From: Spirulina sp034932185
GTDB lineage: Bacteria > Cyanobacteriota > Cyanobacteriia > Cyanobacteriales > Spirulinaceae
NCBI RefSeq assembly: GCF_034932185.1
Contig: NZ_JAYGHW010000009.1
Coordinates: 1 to 64,000, forward strand
DNA: 64,000 nt
Direction of reading: 5' to 3'
Positions 1-7,766 of the stretch are shown here, piece after piece. The position numbers were made by a program, and so were the translations under genes. The notes beneath the pieces were generated by a model. That model was given only the letters and a program-made list of their open reading frames with translations, ran no database searches and was not told the DNA's origin. Position 1 is the stretch's first letter; every line of letters begins with the position of its first letter.

Positions 1-129
1 CCGGAACTTTTGCGCGAGACGTAAGCAACGCTTCAGGAGAATCGACCTCTACTTTGGCTGGAGTCATCCTGTCTGAGCAAGTTGGCTCGTTGAGTGAAGA
101 ATCCCCGTCGCTTTAGCGCGGGGAGTGCC
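1..129 (+). mobile_element. Right end of an IS200/IS605-type (TnpB) element
   Basis: Right-end hairpin at 103-123: stem CCCCG.CGC, loop TTTA, stem GCG.CGGGG, followed by AGTGCCAA. The identical hairpin occurs at 47020-47040 followed by AGTGTCAA. Single-stranded Y1-transposed elements end in such subterminal hairpins. The element extends beyond the left edge, so its tnpA/tnpB content cannot be judged. Its boundary lies within the 3' end of cofG, and the host sequence resumes at about base 129. Confidence 0.75.
3..116 (+). CDS. TnpB-type transposon protein, C-terminal end only
   Basis: Partial frame entering from the left edge and stopping inside the right-end hairpin of an IS200/IS605-type element. 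About 37 residues are visible and they carry no catalytic motif, so the assignment rests on context. The hairpin and the roughly 60 bases before it match the end of the decayed tnpB element near 46.9-47.05 kb: both contain ACGCTT..GGAGA..GACCTCT..GGCTGG followed by the same hairpin. In this family the 3' end of tnpB and the following right end also encode the omega (re)RNA. The frame lies antisense to the 3' end of cofG. Confidence 0.5.
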   Translation, partial: GTFARDVSNASGESTSTLAGVILSEQVGSLSEESPSL

Positions 130-1064
130 AAGGTACGCCAAGCCCGCACCCTTGGCTTAAGCTGGGCCGGGAGCCAGCAATCATGGTGCGGATAGAGGGG
201 GAGCCGGGGGGCTAATTGCCATCCGGCGCGGTTGAGGTGGTTGGCTAAGGTTCTTAGGGTGGGGTGGGGATAGTTGGGGTTCACCTCATCCCTGGGGACA
301 ATCCCCCCCAAATCCCGCGCTCCCAATTCTAAACAGGTGAGGAGGGTGGTGGGGTCTTGGATCAGGTTGGGGGGGATTTGGATCGTGATCTCAGCCGGGA
401 GAATGGCTCGGGCAAGGCGTACCGCTGTGGTCATTTGGGCCGGTGTGCGGCGAGAACCGTGATAGGTTTCCGTTGTGCCGGGGTTGTAGGGTTGGAGGAT
501 TACCTCTTGGATGTGGCCCCATTGGCCATGGAGGGCGGCGATCGCCTCTAAACTTTTCTCCCAATCCTGCTCCGTTTCCCCAATCCCCAGCAATAACCCG
601 GTGGTAAAAGGAATTTTTAACTCCCCCGCCCAGGCCAGTTGCTCAAGGCGCAGGCTGGGATCTTTACTGGGGGCATGGCGGTGAATCGGGAGGGGGGTGA
701 TCTGCTCCAGCATTAAACCCAGGGAGACATTCACCGCCTTTAACCGTTGCATTTCGGCAAAGCTGAGAATCCCAGCATTGGTATGGGGAAAAAAACCCAG
801 CTCGATGGCCAATTTGCATAACTGCTCAATTCGGGTAATCCAGGCTTCCCGCCGGGGACTATCGGGGTGAACTTCACCGCTGAGAATCAAAATTTCACTC
901 ACCCCCTGACCCCTTAAGTTCGCCAATTTTTGCCGGGCTGTGGCCAGATCTAGCCATTGATCTGTGCCGGGATCGCGGCGGAAGTTGCAGTAATCGCAGT
1001 GATTAAAGCATTCGTAAGTGGGGACGAGGGTATAGGCCGGACTAAAGGTGATCGTTTGGGCCAT
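33..1064 (-). CDS. cofG: CofG, FO (deazaflavin) synthase subunit 1
   Basis: Radical SAM enzyme that with CofH makes 7,8-didemethyl-8-hydroxy-5-deazariboflavin, the deazaflavin chromophore of cyanobacterial photolyases and the F420 precursor. The 343 residues contain the [4Fe-4S] motif CFNHCDYC (near residues 19-26) and the family-like segments ILILSGEVHP, FPHTNAG and LLLGIGET. The N-terminal ATG is unambiguous. The last about 30 residues, from ALKRRGFF onward, are encoded by the right end of an inserted IS200/IS605-type element, so the native C-terminus has been replaced. The catalytic domain looks complete and activity may be retained. It is divergent from egtD across a 0.18 kb gap; cofH is not in the window. 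Confidence 0.9.
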   Translation of the reverse strand: MAQTITFSPAYTLVPTYECFNHCDYCNFRRDPGTDQWLDLATARQKLANLRGQGVSEILILSGEVHPDSPRREAWITRIEQLCKLAIELGFFPHTNAGILSFAEMQRLKAVNVSLGLMLEQITPLPIHRHAPSKDPSLRLEQLAWAGELKIPFTTGLLLGIGETEQDWEKSLEAIAALHGQWGHIQEVILQPYNPGTTETYHGSRRTPAQMTTAVRLARAILPAEITIQIPPNLIQDPTTLLTCLELGARDLGGIVPRDEVNPNYPHPTLRTLANHLNRAGWQLAPRLPLYPHHDCWLPAQLKPRVRAWRTLALPALKRRGFFTQRANLLRQDDSSQSRGRFS

Positions 1065-1241
1065 GGGGCAGGGATAATAGTAAAAGTGCTAGGGCGTAGT
1101 CTCAATGGTGTTGCAATTCCCTTAGATGCTGGTCTAGATCTTGATGGGCAAAACCCTTTACTTGTGCGGGTTGCCGTTGTATCACTCAATCTAGAATTGC
1201 CATCATGACATACATTCTTGCTGTTTTTTGCTCCTCACAGA

Positions 1242-2261
1242 ATGATTTTTATGATCACCTCCTCAGAGTCCTTTGCCTCACCGACTTTAACGATTATCGA
1301 TCTTGATACTACTGCGGTTCGCCACATTACCCCCCCTGGGGAAGATGTGATCGCCGGGTTAACCCAAACCCAGAAAACCTTACCCCCCCGCTATTTCTAC
1401 GATGCTACTGGCTCCCAACTGTTTGAACAGATTTGCACGTTGCCGGAATATTACCTCACCCGCACCGAGGCGGCGATTCTAGCAGAGTTTGCGGGCGAAA
1501 TTGCCGCCGTAACGGGCCGCTGTGAGTTGGTGGAGTTGGGCAGTGGGAGTTCAACGAAAACCCGCTATTTGTTAGATGCCTATCATGATTTGGGGGGAAC
1601 CCTCGATTATGTGGCCATTGATGTGAGTCGGGAAATTCTCATTGAGAGTGCTGAGACGCTCTTGGGGGATTATCCCCATTTGCGGGTGCAGGGTTTGGTG
1701 GGAACCTATGAACAGGCTTTGACCCATTTGCCGGTTTCCCCCGATGCACCCCGGTTGGTGATTTTTCTGGGGAGTACATTGGGAAATTTAACCCCTGGGG
1801 CCTGCGATCGCTTTTTTGCCCAATTGGAAACCGCCCTCAACTTGGGAGACTATCTGCTGTTGGGGGTGGATTTACAAAAAGATCAGGATATTTTAGAGGC
1901 CGCCTATAACGATGCCCAAGGCGTGACGGCAGCCTTTAACCGCAATATCCTCGCCCATCTCAATTGGCGGTTTGGGGGGGATTTCAACCTTGAACAGTTT
2001 CAGCACCGGGCGGTTTATAACCAGGATGCGGGGCAAATTGAGGCTTATTTGGATAGTGGGCGATCGCAAACTGTCCACTTGGCAGAACTGAATCTCACCG
2101 TCGAATTCGCTGCCGGGGAAAGCCTCCACACGGAAATCTCCCGCAAGTTCCACCTGCCCACATTGCAGGCAGAACTCCAAAACCATCACCTCACAACCCG
2201 CCAAGTTTGGACGGATCCCCAGTCTTGGTTCGCAATGGTGCTGGCCCAACGGCAATTTTAG
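1242..2261 (+). CDS. egtD: L-histidine N-alpha-methyltransferase (EgtD family)
   Basis: SAM-dependent methyltransferase of the EgtD/DUF2260 family, which trimethylates histidine to hercynine, the first step of ergothioneine synthesis. Seen directly: PPRYFYDATGSQLFEQI and LPEYYLTRTE near the N-terminus, the SAM-binding loop ELGSGSSTKTR, YVAIDVSREIL, FLGSTLGN, and a C-terminal EISRKFH segment that in this family contributes to substrate binding. The length (about 340) is typical. The frame opens at a TTG at 1218. ATGs at 1242 and 1251 are better starts, but none has a clear Shine-Dalgarno sequence. The partner EgtB is not in the window, so the pathway assignment is by family. Confidence 0.88.
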   Translation: MIFMITSSESFASPTLTIIDLDTTAVRHITPPGEDVIAGLTQTQKTLPPRYFYDATGSQLFEQICTLPEYYLTRTEAAILAEFAGEIAAVTGRCELVELGSGSSTKTRYLLDAYHDLGGTLDYVAIDVSREILIESAETLLGDYPHLRVQGLVGTYEQALTHLPVSPDAPRLVIFLGSTLGNLTPGACDRFFAQLETALNLGDYLLLGVDLQKDQDILEAAYNDAQGVTAAFNRNILAHLNWRFGGDFNLEQFQHRAVYNQDAGQIEAYLDSGRSQTVHLAELNLTVEFAAGESLHTEISRKFHLPTLQAELQNHHLTTRQVWTDPQSWFAMVLAQRQF

Positions 2262-2285
2262 GAAAGAGGCAAAAAATTGAGGCAA

Positions 2286-2309
2286 GGGTGAAAGATTTTT
2301 CGCCCCTAC
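2286..2309. repeat. Partial copy of the TAGGGGCG/CGCCCCTA palindromic repeat
   Basis: The segment GGTGAAAGATTTTTCGCCCCTAC between egtD and the sigma-factor terminator matches the right half of the dispersed palindrome seen complete at 18191-18240 and 50916-50939. Only one arm is well preserved. Confidence 0.5.
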
Positions 2310-2339
2310 GGCCAGGCGGATACCCAATCAACAAAAAAA

Positions 2340-2360
2340 ATCCTCCCCATGGGGGAGGAT
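2340..2360 (-). terminator. Intrinsic terminator of the sigma factor gene
   Basis: Near-perfect hairpin ATCCTCCCC/GGGGAGGAT lying 6 bases after the sigma-factor stop, followed on the minus strand by a run of eight T (2333-2340 read in reverse). It also lies downstream of egtD on the plus strand, but the T-run is on the minus strand only. Confidence 0.85.
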
Positions 2361-2366
2361 CACGGT

Positions 2367-3323
2367 TTAACTGGCGAGATATTCCTGAACAGCTACCCGT
2401 CGTTGACGGAGTTTTTTCAGGGATTCCCGCTCTAACTGCCGCACCCGCTCCCGGCTGATCCCCAACCGATTGCCGATTTTAGCCAGCGTTAGGGGTTGGC
2501 CATCAGTGAGGCCATAGCGGAGCGTGAGGACTTCCCGCTGTTGGGGGGTTAATTCCGCCATCAGTTTGGCCAAATCCCCTTGGAGGGAGGCTTGGGTGGC
2601 GTAGTCCTCCGGCGAGAGGCCGTCATCTTCGAGGAGTTCCCCCAGTTCGGTATCTTGGTTGTCCCCCACCCGCAGATCTAACGACAGGGGGTGACGGGCT
2701 TTTTCGAGATACTCCCGGACTTGTTTGGGGGTGAGGTCGAGTTCTTTCCCCAATTCGGTCATCGTGGCGGCCCGGCCCAGTTTTTGGGAGAGTTGCCGCT
2801 GGGCTTTTTTGATTTTGTTGAGTTTTTCGGTGATGTGGATGGGCAGGCGGATCGTGCGGCTTTTTTCGGCGATCGCCCGCGTAATCGCTTGGCGGATCCA
2901 CCAGTAGGCATAGGTGGAAAAGCGATAGCCCTTGGTGGGGTCGAATTTTTCCACGCCCCGCTGCATGCCAATCGTGCCTTCTTGGATCAGGTCTAACAGA
3001 TCCAGATTGCGCTTGATATATTTTTTGGCCACAGACACCACCAGACGCAGGTTGGCTTCCACCATCTTACGTTTGGCGGCTTCCCCAGAATCAAGAGTGC
3101 GTTGTAGTTCAAGGGGGCTGAGGTTGGCCATTTGGGCCCAAGCGGCGAGGGACAGGGGTTCCTCGGTTTGGGCTTCGTAATCGGCCTTGATTTTTTCTAA
3201 GGCGATCGCCTTTTGCACCCGTTTGGCTAGGAGAATCTCTTCCTCATGGGTCAACAGGGGAACGCGACCGATTTCACGGAGGTAGGTACGGACAGGATCG
3301 GTGGGGGTGTGGGCGGTTTTCAT
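2367..3323 (-). CDS. RNA polymerase sigma factor, group 2 (RpoD-like)
   Basis: Sigma-70 factor that directs RNA polymerase to promoters; group 2 factors are nonessential relatives of SigA acting in stress and acclimation. Domains in order: region 1.2 (DPVRTYLREIGRVPLLT), region 2 with the 2.3/2.4 helix GYRFSTYAYWWIRQAITRAI, region 3, and region 4 with helix-turn-helix LAKIGNRLGISRERVRQLERESLKKLR. There is no region 1.1, as expected for group 2. The frame stays open upstream to 3485, but the 54 extra residues are Cys/Ser-rich and unlike sigma factors. The ATG at 3321-3323 directly before the conserved start gives the usual length of about 318 residues. Which paralogue (SigB-SigE) cannot be decided from reading. 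Confidence 0.93.
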   Translation of the reverse strand: MKTAHTPTDPVRTYLREIGRVPLLTHEEEILLAKRVQKAIALEKIKADYEAQTEEPLSLAAWAQMANLSPLELQRTLDSGEAAKRKMVEANLRLVVSVAKKYIKRNLDLLDLIQEGTIGMQRGVEKFDPTKGYRFSTYAYWWIRQAITRAIAEKSRTIRLPIHITEKLNKIKKAQRQLSQKLGRAATMTELGKELDLTPKQVREYLEKARHPLSLDLRVGDNQDTELGELLEDDGLSPEDYATQASLQGDLAKLMAELTPQQREVLTLRYGLTDGQPLTLAKIGNRLGISRERVRQLERESLKKLRQRRVAVQEYLAS

Positions 3324-3781
3324 CAGTTGAGCCGGTAGGGTGTTCAACAACAAACAGGAGACTGTCTTCAAAGTTGAAGACAACTCACGAGCAAAATCGC
3401 AAGGGCTGTGATTAATCGGAGATGAGGAGACAGAGGTTGGGTAAAGACATGAGCAAGTCAGCACCGAGAGCTTGACCACTTTCAATGCAATTGTGGATAG
3501 GGGGACTAAAAATACAAACAGGTCAAATGAGGCTTACTGTTATTAAAAGAGCAAGGACACAGAGGTTGATTCAGTGGGGACTGCTTCAAACTCTGTCCAT
3601 GTTAAGCATTGTAACATTTATGATAAAGCACGTCTAGGGGGAAGATTAACCTCTTATTAATGTATTACATCATATTACCAAAAGTAATACGCCATCGTCA
3701 AGGAAAATCCGCCGCTCACCCATGGCTTAGGGAGCAGGGCCCGCCACCCCAGAGCCGGATTGAGATTGGCGTTGGAACACC
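3324..3781. other. Intergenic region upstream of the sigma factor, with an inverted repeat
   Basis: A 0.46 kb AT-rich gap. It holds an inverted repeat GTATTAC (3662-3668) / GTAATAC (3684-3690) with a 15-base spacer, a plausible regulator site, and several TTATTAA-like segments. It presumably contains the sigma-factor promoter, but no -35/-10 pair can be named with confidence. The 3' part, before the minus-strand membrane protein, shows no further gene. Confidence 0.4.
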
Positions 3782-4315
3782 TCAATGCTCACGCCATTCC
3801 CCTGGGCATCTCCTGTGAAAAATGACCGTGAGTTCCCGTTGACTGTGGCGGACTTCAGCCCAAAAAACGGCGCAAAACGTGATCAACATCAAGAGGGGTA
3901 CGGCTAAAAACCCCACCGAGATCAGCGGTGCTTGCCCCCCCCAGAGGGCGATTGGGATGGCGGAGCCATACCACGCCGTCAACCAGAGGCTCAAAAAAAC
4001 CAACACCACCGGATGCAGGGTAAATGTGATTTTGATCTCGGTTCCCCCTGGGATTGACTCCCATCTGCCGCGAATCTGGGGCAGAAAGGAGTTGCGATAG
4101 TGGATGATGCGGCACAGGGCAAAGTTTTGGGCGCGGATCGTACCTGCGTAGGGTTGATGGTGGCGTTGGCGGCCGGGCCGCCAGATCTTAGGCGGCTCTA
4201 CCTTGGCCTCTAGTCTTGCTCGCACCGTTGCCAGCGGTTCGGGAATCTGCAAGACCCAAGTTTCATAGGGGAGCAGTTTGAGCCGGGCCAAACTGCGGCG
4301 GATTGGGATCGCCAT
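3782..4315 (-). CDS. Conserved hypothetical two-helix membrane protein
   Basis: 177 residues, family not recognised. A basic N-terminal half is followed by two hydrophobic stretches, HPVVLVFLSLWLTAWYG (about residues 101-117) and SVGFLAVPLLMLITFCAVFWA (about 133-153), then a basic tail. The soluble half contains PEPLATVRARLEAKVEPPK and the beta-rich segment GGTEIKITFTLHP. It begins only 12 bases after the uvrB stop on the same strand, so it is probably co-transcribed downstream of uvrB, although nothing in the sequence links it to repair. Confidence 0.7.
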   Translation of the reverse strand: MAIPIRRSLARLKLLPYETWVLQIPEPLATVRARLEAKVEPPKIWRPGRQRHHQPYAGTIRAQNFALCRIIHYRNSFLPQIRGRWESIPGGTEIKITFTLHPVVLVFLSLWLTAWYGSAIPIALWGGQAPLISVGFLAVPLLMLITFCAVFWAEVRHSQRELTVIFHRRCPGEWREH

Positions 4316-4327
4316 TTTTCCTTAGCC

Positions 4328-6325
4328 TCACTTGCCTAACAGGCGATCGCGCAGGGTTTTGATCTGATCCCGGTATTGGGCAGCGGCTTCAAACTCCAAA
4401 TTTTTCGCCGCCGTTTGCATTTGGCTCTCTAACTGCTGAATCAACTCCGGTAACTGATCTAAACTCACCTCCTCTTGAACCTTGTAGGGTTGACCCAATT
4501 CCTGAGCCGTGAGCCTGCGGGAAATATCGAGGAAATTTAAGATGCTATTACTTTGGGTTTTCTTGGCAATGGGTTGGGGGGTGATGCCTTGGGCTTTGTT
4601 ATGGGCAATTTGGAGGGCGCGGCGGCGTTCGGTTTCGGCGATCGCCCCCTCCATACTGTCGGTAATCCGGTCAGCGTAGAGAATCGCCTGGCCCCGCACA
4701 TGGCGAGCCGCCCGGCCAATGGTTTGGATCAGCGATCGCTTCGTCCGCAGAAACCCCTCCTTATCCGCATCCATAATCGCCACAAGGGAGACCTCTGGCA
4801 GATCCAACCCCTCCCGCAACAGGTTGACCCCAATCAGCACATCAAACTCACCATCGCGCAACCCCTGTAAAATTTCAATCCGTTCAATGGATTGGATTTC
4901 TGAATGGAGATAGCGCACCCGCACCTCCCGTTCTTGAAAATAGGCGGTTAAATCCTCCGCCATCCGTTTGGTGAGCGTGGTAATTAAGACCCTTTCCTGT
5001 TGGGCGGTGCGATCGCGAATTTCCCCTAACAAATCATCCACTTGGCCCAGGGTTGGCCGCACCAATATTTGAGGATCAATCACCCCTGTCGGGCGAATAA
5101 TCTGCTCAATCACCTGCCCTTGGGATTGCTCAATTTCCCAATCCCCCGGCGTAGCCGAAACAAACACACATTGATTCACCTTTTGCCAAAATTCCGCCGC
5201 TTGTAGGGGGCGATTATCAGCAGCACTGGGAAGGCGAAACCCGTGATCAATTAATACTTTTTTGCGAGATTGATCACCGTTATACATTCCCCGCAATTGG
5301 GGAATTGTCACATGGGATTCATCAATCATTAACAGCCAATCATCGGGGAAATAATCAATTAAACATTCCGGCGGCTCCCCCGGCTGGCGGCCCGCCAGAT
5401 GGCGGGAATAATTTTCCACCCCATTGCAATAGCCCACGGCCTGTAAGAGTTCGAGATCGTAATGGGTGCGTTGCTGAAGGCGTTGGGCTTCGAGGTGTTT
5501 CGCCTCGGCTTCAAATTGAGCCAGTTGGGCCTTGAGTTCCGCCTCGATATCGGCACAGGCGCGGGCGATCGCCTCCCCTGGCGTGACAAAGTGGCGAGCG
5601 GGGTAAATATTCACCGCCGTTAAACTGTGTAAAACTTCCCCCGAAACCGGATCAAGATAGCGAATGCTCTCAATTTCATCGCCAAAAAATTCAATCCGAA
5701 TAATCCGGTCTTCATAGGCCGGCACAATTTCCAACACATCCCCCCGCAGGCGAAAATTGCCCCGTTTTAATTCCAGATCATTGCGGCTATATTGAATCGA
5801 AACCAACGCCCGAATCAATTGCCGGGGATCAAATTCAATGCCCAATTGGAGGGGAACTGCTGCTTTCAGGTATTCCGCTGGCATCCCCAACCCATAAATA
5901 CAACTAATCGAAGCCACCACAATCACATCCCGCCGTTCAAAAAGTGAGCGGGTTGCGGAATGGCGCAACATATCAATTTCATCATTAATTGAGGCGCTTT
6001 TTTCAATATAGGTATCACTGACCGGAATATAAGCCTCCGGCTGATAATAGTCGTAATAACTAATAAAATATTCCACGGCATTATGGGGAAAAAATTGCCG
6101 CAATTCATTGCACAGTTGAGCCGCGAGGGTTTTATTGTGGGCGAGGACGAGGGTAGGGCGGTTGAGGTGAGCGATGGTGTGGGCCATGGTCAGGGTTTTG
6201 CCCGTCCCCGTTGCCCCCAGGAGGGTTTGGCGGGGGTGGCCAGCCCGGAGGGATTGGGTGAGTTGGGCGATCGCCTGAGGCTGATCCCCTGTGGGTTCAA
6301 AGGGGGCGCGAAGTGCAAAGGGCAT
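4328..6325 (-). CDS. uvrB: UvrB, excision nuclease subunit B
   Basis: Damage-verification helicase of UvrABC nucleotide excision repair. It receives the lesion from UvrA and recruits UvrC. Seen directly: N-terminal PTGDQPQAI, Walker A GATGTGKT (near residues 38-45), the damage-probing beta-hairpin YYDYYQPEAYIP (near 91-102), DEID, the helicase motifs LIDESHVT and TKRMAEDLT, GVNLLREGLDLPEV, and a C-terminal UVR motif (FEAAAQYRDQI) that binds UvrC. Length 665 is normal. uvrA lies 20 kb away on the opposite strand. The start ATG at 6325 is supported by the canonical N-terminus. Confidence 0.98.
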   Translation of the reverse strand: MPFALRAPFEPTGDQPQAIAQLTQSLRAGHPRQTLLGATGTGKTLTMAHTIAHLNRPTLVLAHNKTLAAQLCNELRQFFPHNAVEYFISYYDYYQPEAYIPVSDTYIEKSASINDEIDMLRHSATRSLFERRDVIVVASISCIYGLGMPAEYLKAAVPLQLGIEFDPRQLIRALVSIQYSRNDLELKRGNFRLRGDVLEIVPAYEDRIIRIEFFGDEIESIRYLDPVSGEVLHSLTAVNIYPARHFVTPGEAIARACADIEAELKAQLAQFEAEAKHLEAQRLQQRTHYDLELLQAVGYCNGVENYSRHLAGRQPGEPPECLIDYFPDDWLLMIDESHVTIPQLRGMYNGDQSRKKVLIDHGFRLPSAADNRPLQAAEFWQKVNQCVFVSATPGDWEIEQSQGQVIEQIIRPTGVIDPQILVRPTLGQVDDLLGEIRDRTAQQERVLITTLTKRMAEDLTAYFQEREVRVRYLHSEIQSIERIEILQGLRDGEFDVLIGVNLLREGLDLPEVSLVAIMDADKEGFLRTKRSLIQTIGRAARHVRGQAILYADRITDSMEGAIAETERRRALQIAHNKAQGITPQPIAKKTQSNSILNFLDISRRLTAQELGQPYKVQEEVSLDQLPELIQQLESQMQTAAKNLEFEAAAQYRDQIKTLRDRLLGK

Positions 6326-6446
6326 AGGGCATCAAAACAAACCACCTTTGTATTTTACCCGCTCCCCCGAGAATCCCATCCCTCTCCCCAAAACCCGTAA
6401 CCAAACGCTAGAATCGGCTCAAATCTTGCCCTTCATCCCTGCCCTG

Positions 6447-7766
6447 ATGCTCCGGATTTCCCTCACCCGCGACCAAGCCCTAGAAATCTTTGAAACCACC
6501 TTTGCCCTAGCCGGTATTTTCTTCTTTGCTAAAGGCTTTGCAGAGATGGGAGCCATCAACTCCCTAGCTCGCTATGGCATCTTTTTGATGTCCTGCATTT
6601 TGTTAGCAATGCGGTGGCAAATGGTGGTTTATACTCTCAGCGGCGATATTCCCCTGCTCTTCCTCCATGGCGTTGTCTTTTGTTCCTTTGCCTGGTCAGA
6701 TTTACCCGATATTACGCAATTGGAGGTGCGAGAAATTCTCTATATGTATTCCTTTGCTCTCTATATGGCAACTCGATTTTCCCTACGGGAACAATTGATT
6801 TTCCTCTCCTGGGGGCTAGAAATTGCCGCATTGATGAGTGCTTTTTATGCCATTGCATTACCGGCAGATGGTTTACACCATGACAAATTTGCGGGGGCCT
6901 GGAAAGGGATTTATCCTCAAAAAAATGAACTCTCCACGATGATGACCATGTCCTGTGCCGCCCATTTACCCCTGATTTTTGATTCAAAATATAATCGTAT
7001 TTGGGCAGCAGGCGGCTTGGCCTTTTCCCTCTTTGTCATTTTAATGACCACCTCTAAATCAGGGTTGATTATCTTCTTTGTTCTGGTGATTGCCCTATTT
7101 CTTGCCCGCACGATTCGCTGGCGTAACTTAGTCATGGTGATGATTTTTTCCACATTGATCGGCCTATCGATTCCCGGTGGTATCGTGTTTATCACCAATT
7201 GGGATCCGATCATGATCGGTTTAGGTCGGGATCCCACCCTCACCGGCCGCACGGATATCTGGGGTTATGCTTTGGGGCGCATTGCTGAACGTCCTTGGTT
7301 AGGTTATGGTCGGGGCGTTTTTTGGAGTAAACGTTCTAAATATCCGGGTGAGGCAGGCATTGCTGTGATGGGTGCGCCGCCGGTTAATTTACTTTCCGGA
7401 GCCTATGCCCCCCCCCATTCCCATAATGGCGTGGTGGATATTTTATTAGAAGTGGGTTATGTGGGTTTGGGACTGTTTCTTTTGAGTTTTTTAATTATGT
7501 TGATGCGGTTGGGAAAACGCATTTATGTCACCAATACCCCAGAGGAATTTTTCCCGGTGGTGTTTCTCACCTTTTTTCTGATGTATAACTTCACGGAAAG
7601 TCTGATGATGCGGGGTGAAAATTTGTTCTGGGTGTACTATACGGTGTTGGCCTATTCGATGCGCTTGGGGGGGCAAGAACCGATTAATGAGCCGCGACTG
7701 ATTCCCCCCAAGGAACGATCGCCATTCTTAGGAGAACGGCCAAAGGCTTTGCCTAGGGGTCGGTAG
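6447..7766 (+). CDS. O-antigen ligase/polymerase-like membrane protein
   Basis: Multi-pass inner-membrane protein of the Wzy/WaaL (PF04932) superfamily, which polymerises or attaches extracellular polysaccharide. About ten hydrophobic segments are visible. The long periplasmic loop contains LTGRTDIWGYALGRIAERPWLGYGRGVFW and the APPHSHNGVVDILLEVGYVGL segment; the W..GYG and HNG..D motifs are typical of the family. The frame is open from 6291, overlapping uvrB, but the ATG at 6447 gives a normal 439-residue protein beginning just before the first helix. Whether it is a ligase or a polymerase, and for which polymer, is unresolved. Its 3' end overlaps the convergent GH9 gene by 14 bases. Confidence 0.85.
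   Translation: MLRISLTRDQALEIFETTFALAGIFFFAKGFAEMGAINSLARYGIFLMSCILLAMRWQMVVYTLSGDIPLLFLHGVVFCSFAWSDLPDITQLEVREILYMYSFALYMATRFSLREQLIFLSWGLEIAALMSAFYAIALPADGLHHDKFAGAWKGIYPQKNELSTMMTMSCAAHLPLIFDSKYNRIWAAGGLAFSLFVILMTTSKSGLIIFFVLVIALFLARTIRWRNLVMVMIFSTLIGLSIPGGIVFITNWDPIMIGLGRDPTLTGRTDIWGYALGRIAERPWLGYGRGVFWSKRSKYPGEAGIAVMGAPPVNLLSGAYAPPHSHNGVVDILLEVGYVGLGLFLLSFLIMLMRLGKRIYVTNTPEEFFPVVFLTFFLMYNFTESLMMRGENLFWVYYTVLAYSMRLGGQEPINEPRLIPPKERSPFLGERPKALPRGR

Noticed and set aside
957..1208. Plus-strand 83-residue frame spanning the cofG 5' end and the cofG-egtD gap
   Set aside because: Mostly antisense to the conserved iron-sulfur motif region of CofG; the rest is low-complexity.
3324..3485. N-terminal extension of the sigma factor
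   Set aside because: The 54 extra residues do not resemble sigma region 1 and exceed the usual group 2 length; the ATG at 3323 fits the family.
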